From contig CAJNOQ010000156.1 in the NCBI GenBank assembly GCA_905250885.1, positions 1-64,000 on the forward strand: a stretch of DNA of 64,000 nt, given 5' to 3'. The number at the start of each line of letters is the position of its first letter. Position 1 is the first letter of the stretch. The DNA comes from Didymodactylos carnosus. Its lineage: Eukaryota; Rotifera; Eurotatoria; Philodinida; Philodinidae. Below the pieces are notes generated by a model, which searched no databases, had not been told where the DNA came from, and was given only the letters and a program-made list of their open reading frames with translations. The position numbers and the translations under genes are program-made. Of the stretch, positions 61,213 through 64,000 are shown piece after piece.

Positions 61213-64000
61213 ATGGCAAAGTCGTTATCGGGAACTAATATTCGTGAAGATACTAGCGTAAAATTTACACGATTACCATTGAAACCATTTGGTCACAAGA
61301 CGGCACATGTAGGATTGTGAATTTATTTTCAAAAACTTAGAAAACATGTTTTCTTTGTTCAGTTGGCCTATTTTGATTATAATGAAGATATTGGACGATC
61401 TTTACAATTCATTTTAAATGATAGTGAATTTGCACCACCAGCACCAAAATTACTTGTCGTTTTCGAAGGTAGCGTTCGATTACCATCCGAACGTCTAAAT
61501 GAATTTAATGAAAAACAATTTTGTTCATCAATGGCACGTTTACTATTAGCAATTGGTACGTTGTGTACATAACAAGAAAGACACTAGCGATGAATGAACG
61601 TGTTTATAATTGTAGGAAAGAATAGTCAAAAAGACGATCAATCAGGTAGGTTAATATGAAAGAATTTGTTTTATTTGAATGAACTACCACCATTTTTAGT
61701 TCCATGGGTATTTTCAAATATCAGATATGATTCAGTTGCAGAGAGAATAATTCAGTTAACAAAACAACAATATTTGGCAAATGATATTTCACTTTCTAAG
61801 TTTATTACAATTGGTATAGATGTTTGTCCAGCAGTACAAGAAGTAAGAGATCTATCAATTAATAATAGAAATATTGTGAAGCCCTAATCTAAACGTAGGA
61901 GAATTGTAGGACTTCTCTAGAGTTGGAAACACTTAATATTAATGGTACAATTTTCAAAAATATCTATTTTGCTTTGTTTTCTAGGAATCACTGAATACAT
62001 ACTTTAGTCTTGTGAATGCGTTACAATCAACAACAATAAAAGCAACTGAATCATCGTCTAATTATAATAATCGCATCTTAAATAAACGTTTATCGAGGGT
62101 AACTTATAATTTTCTCCTTTTAAAATCAAATTGTACGACGTTAACGTTTATAGATTATACTGTACGGTCAACGTTCACATGATCTGATTGATCGACGAGC
62201 AGTACTACAACGATTCATTGAGGAAGCCAGTCGAAATAGTGATAATGTCAAAAATGAATCGAGTATGTTTAGTGTATTGAAACATGTTGAAGAATTTTAT
62301 GCAATCTTGTTTATTTTTCTAGTTAGCGTACCGAAAATAATGATATTGTATGGAGGTGATGATACAAATTCGGAGCCAATACACAGGTTACAATTTTAAA
62401 CCAGTACTTTAATGAATAATAATGCATTTTCTAAATATTTATAGGTTAATGAATATTGAATTAGAACGACGAAAATTTGGACTTGTTATTATTCGTGTAA
62501 GAGTCTTGTTCGATAACTTACTCCATGAAAAATAATTGGTATTTGCTATTTTAAGGGTACTGGTGGTCTTGCTGATATACTAGCTTGGGTATATGATAAG
62601 ATAAAAAATGGAATGACGGTTTATGATACAAGTCGAGGGTATGTACTATCATTTCCTTCATTTCAGTCGGTTATTCCACTGTTGCTTTTTGACTAGATCA
62701 TTAACAACAACATTTCTTCGAGAGTTAAAAGTGATTGTCAATCAAGAAATCGGCGTTCTTGAACCAAATGAAGCATTGATTATATTGATCACGCATTTGG
62801 CAATGACGCGCTGTAAAAAAGTAGCCGTTTTTGATTGTGAATTTGGCGAAGAAGAAGATCTCTCACTATGTCTTCTAGAAGCTTTAGTGACAGGTATATG
62901 TTTGATCTACTCTAATCGATTGATTGATTTTTATTTTGATTAAAAAATGACCTACAGTTTAACATGTGAACACAGATAAACATACAATAAAAACAGAAAT
63001 CCTTAGTTTACATCAAAAACCGACTACTGGAAGAACAAAAAAAGTGCAATGCACCTATAAATCTTGCTACCCTTTTTCATAATTGGATATGTTGTCGTAA
63101 TTTTATTTTATAAATCCTAACTCTTCGAACCATTTTTAATTTGTAGCAAGTCATAATCAACGTTTACTATCGTTAAAACTTCATCTTGCCTTCGATTTAA
63201 ATCAGCCAAAATTTGCTAATCGAATTTTACGTCAAAATCCAGACATACCAGAAGATGATTTGATTAATTTGGCAAAAATGGCTATTATTCGTGATCAAAT
63301 AGAATTTTTAGCTGTACTGGAAGATGCAGGTGGTATAACATCGGATAATTTAGGACTTGATTATGATGTAGAATTATCTCAAAAAATGAGTTATAACCAT
63401 GAAATATTTCTTGAGATTATCCAATCAATATTTGCTTGTCCACTAGCGGAAATTTATAAACCTATGGATGAAAGTAATGAAACACAAGAGGACGAAGTTC
63501 AATTAATTAATGTTAAATTATTTCTATGGTCAATTTTTTTTGATCATTATCAACTTGGTTTACATTTTTATAAACGTTTAAATGATAAACTTTGTGGAGC
63601 ATTAGTTGCCGCACTAATCTATCGTCGAACAGGTGATTTATCTATTAAACGATCATCAACCGAAAGTGTTACTGTAGAAAAATTATTCTTCCATGCTGAG
63701 TATGTTTAAAATATGATTTTTTATAGGCTACAAAACCCATCTGTTTTCAGAGCGCATGTGATCTCTGTGTCCTTGTATACCGTTGTTATTCTGTCTATGA
63801 AGACACGATACTTCTGAAATAGTTGAGAGTATAATGTCTGGATAACTTCACTTTTTACGGATAAATGTCTAAAGCAAAAAAGACTTATAAATATTGTTTT
63901 TTTTGCAAGAAAATTAGTCACGTTTGTTTGTTCGGTTTCTGCTCTTTTAACATCAATGTTCCTTTTCGTCCTGTTTCAGACTGACTTTTTATGAAGATGA
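61213..64000 (+). CDS. TRPM: TRPM-like cation channel, N-terminal part (runs off the right edge)
   Basis: Twelve exons in frame so far: 61213-61308, 61363-61555, 61616-61645, 61700-61842, 61985-62098, 62154-62262, 62323-62386, 62445-62496, 62556-62638, 62697-62893, 63147-63699, 63980-. They give about 551 residues of the cytosolic TRPM homology region. Hallmarks are VPKIMILYGGDDTN, FGLVIIRGTGGLADILAW (compare the DGSGRAADILA type motif), then DLSLCLLEALVT and LHLAFDLNQPKFANRIL, the MHR4-type helical repeats. The pore lies beyond the window. TRPM channels are calcium- or magnesium-permeable or voltage/temperature-gated plasma membrane channels; which type this is cannot be told. The N-terminus is short and starts two bases after an acceptor (tttttttag), so an upstream exon or a spliced leader is possible. 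Confidence 0.8.

Noticed and set aside
63721-63921. 66-codon minus-strand frame in the last TRPM intron
   Set aside because: It lies within the intron 63700-63979, defined by an in-phase acceptor at 63979, and has no recognisable family.
1-64000. CRISPR arrays, bacterial operons, rRNA, or a viral genome
   Set aside because: No regularly spaced repeats, Shine-Dalgarno-led gene runs, rRNA sequence or capsid/envelope genes were seen. The gene content and introns are animal.

Overview
The window looks like nuclear DNA of a small invertebrate, most likely a bdelloid rotifer with an AT-rich genome. It is strongly AT-rich and has long T/A runs. Most introns are 50-80 bp with GTAAG-type donors and T-rich YAG acceptors. 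The proteins are clearly animal: acetyl-CoA carboxylase, lipase maturation factor, BRMS1/Sds3, a TRPM-like channel and a multi-PDZ scaffold. There are many short DNA transposons with long inverted ends. The phylum call is inference; the animal origin is secure.

Layout. At 0.27-1.1 kb lies a dead Tc1/mariner copy. At 2.3-3.07 kb is a three-exon gene for a small secreted protein. At 3.7-5.2 kb a fold-back element stands next to a LINE fragment. From 5.2 to 15.8 kb no gene is recognisable, only simple repeats, a perfect hairpin and transposon traces. At 15.9-18.85 kb (minus) is an unusual fusion of a multi-pass membrane domain, a polyglutamine tract and a FemAB/BioF2-like acyltransferase domain. 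At 21.8-38.1 kb (plus) is a 19-exon gene for a scaffold of about 2,414 residues with eight PDZ domains. Its largest intron contains a further one-PDZ coding unit (32.63-33.53 kb).

At 40.2-42.2 kb (minus) is a lipase maturation factor. At 43.25-56.23 kb (minus) is a complete 36-exon acetyl-CoA carboxylase of about 2,471 residues. At 58.0-59.0 kb (minus) is a BRMS1/Sds3-family Sin3-HDAC subunit. At 60.63-60.70 kb (minus) is tRNA-Glu(CTC). From 61.2 kb to the right edge is the 5' part of a TRPM-like channel gene. I checked the splice models by codon phase, and every listed junction keeps the frame.

The genes share no pathway and form no obvious operon. Acetyl-CoA carboxylase makes malonyl-CoA and lipase maturation factor folds lipases in the ER, so both touch lipid metabolism, but their adjacency may be chance. 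The most notable points are the FemAB fusion protein, the run of 13 consecutive phase-1 introns in the PDZ gene, and the out-of-phase nested PDZ unit behind its own splice acceptor. Others are an AMPK-type site in the carboxylase built across a splice junction, and a collection of fold-back elements of different families sitting almost entirely in introns and spacers.
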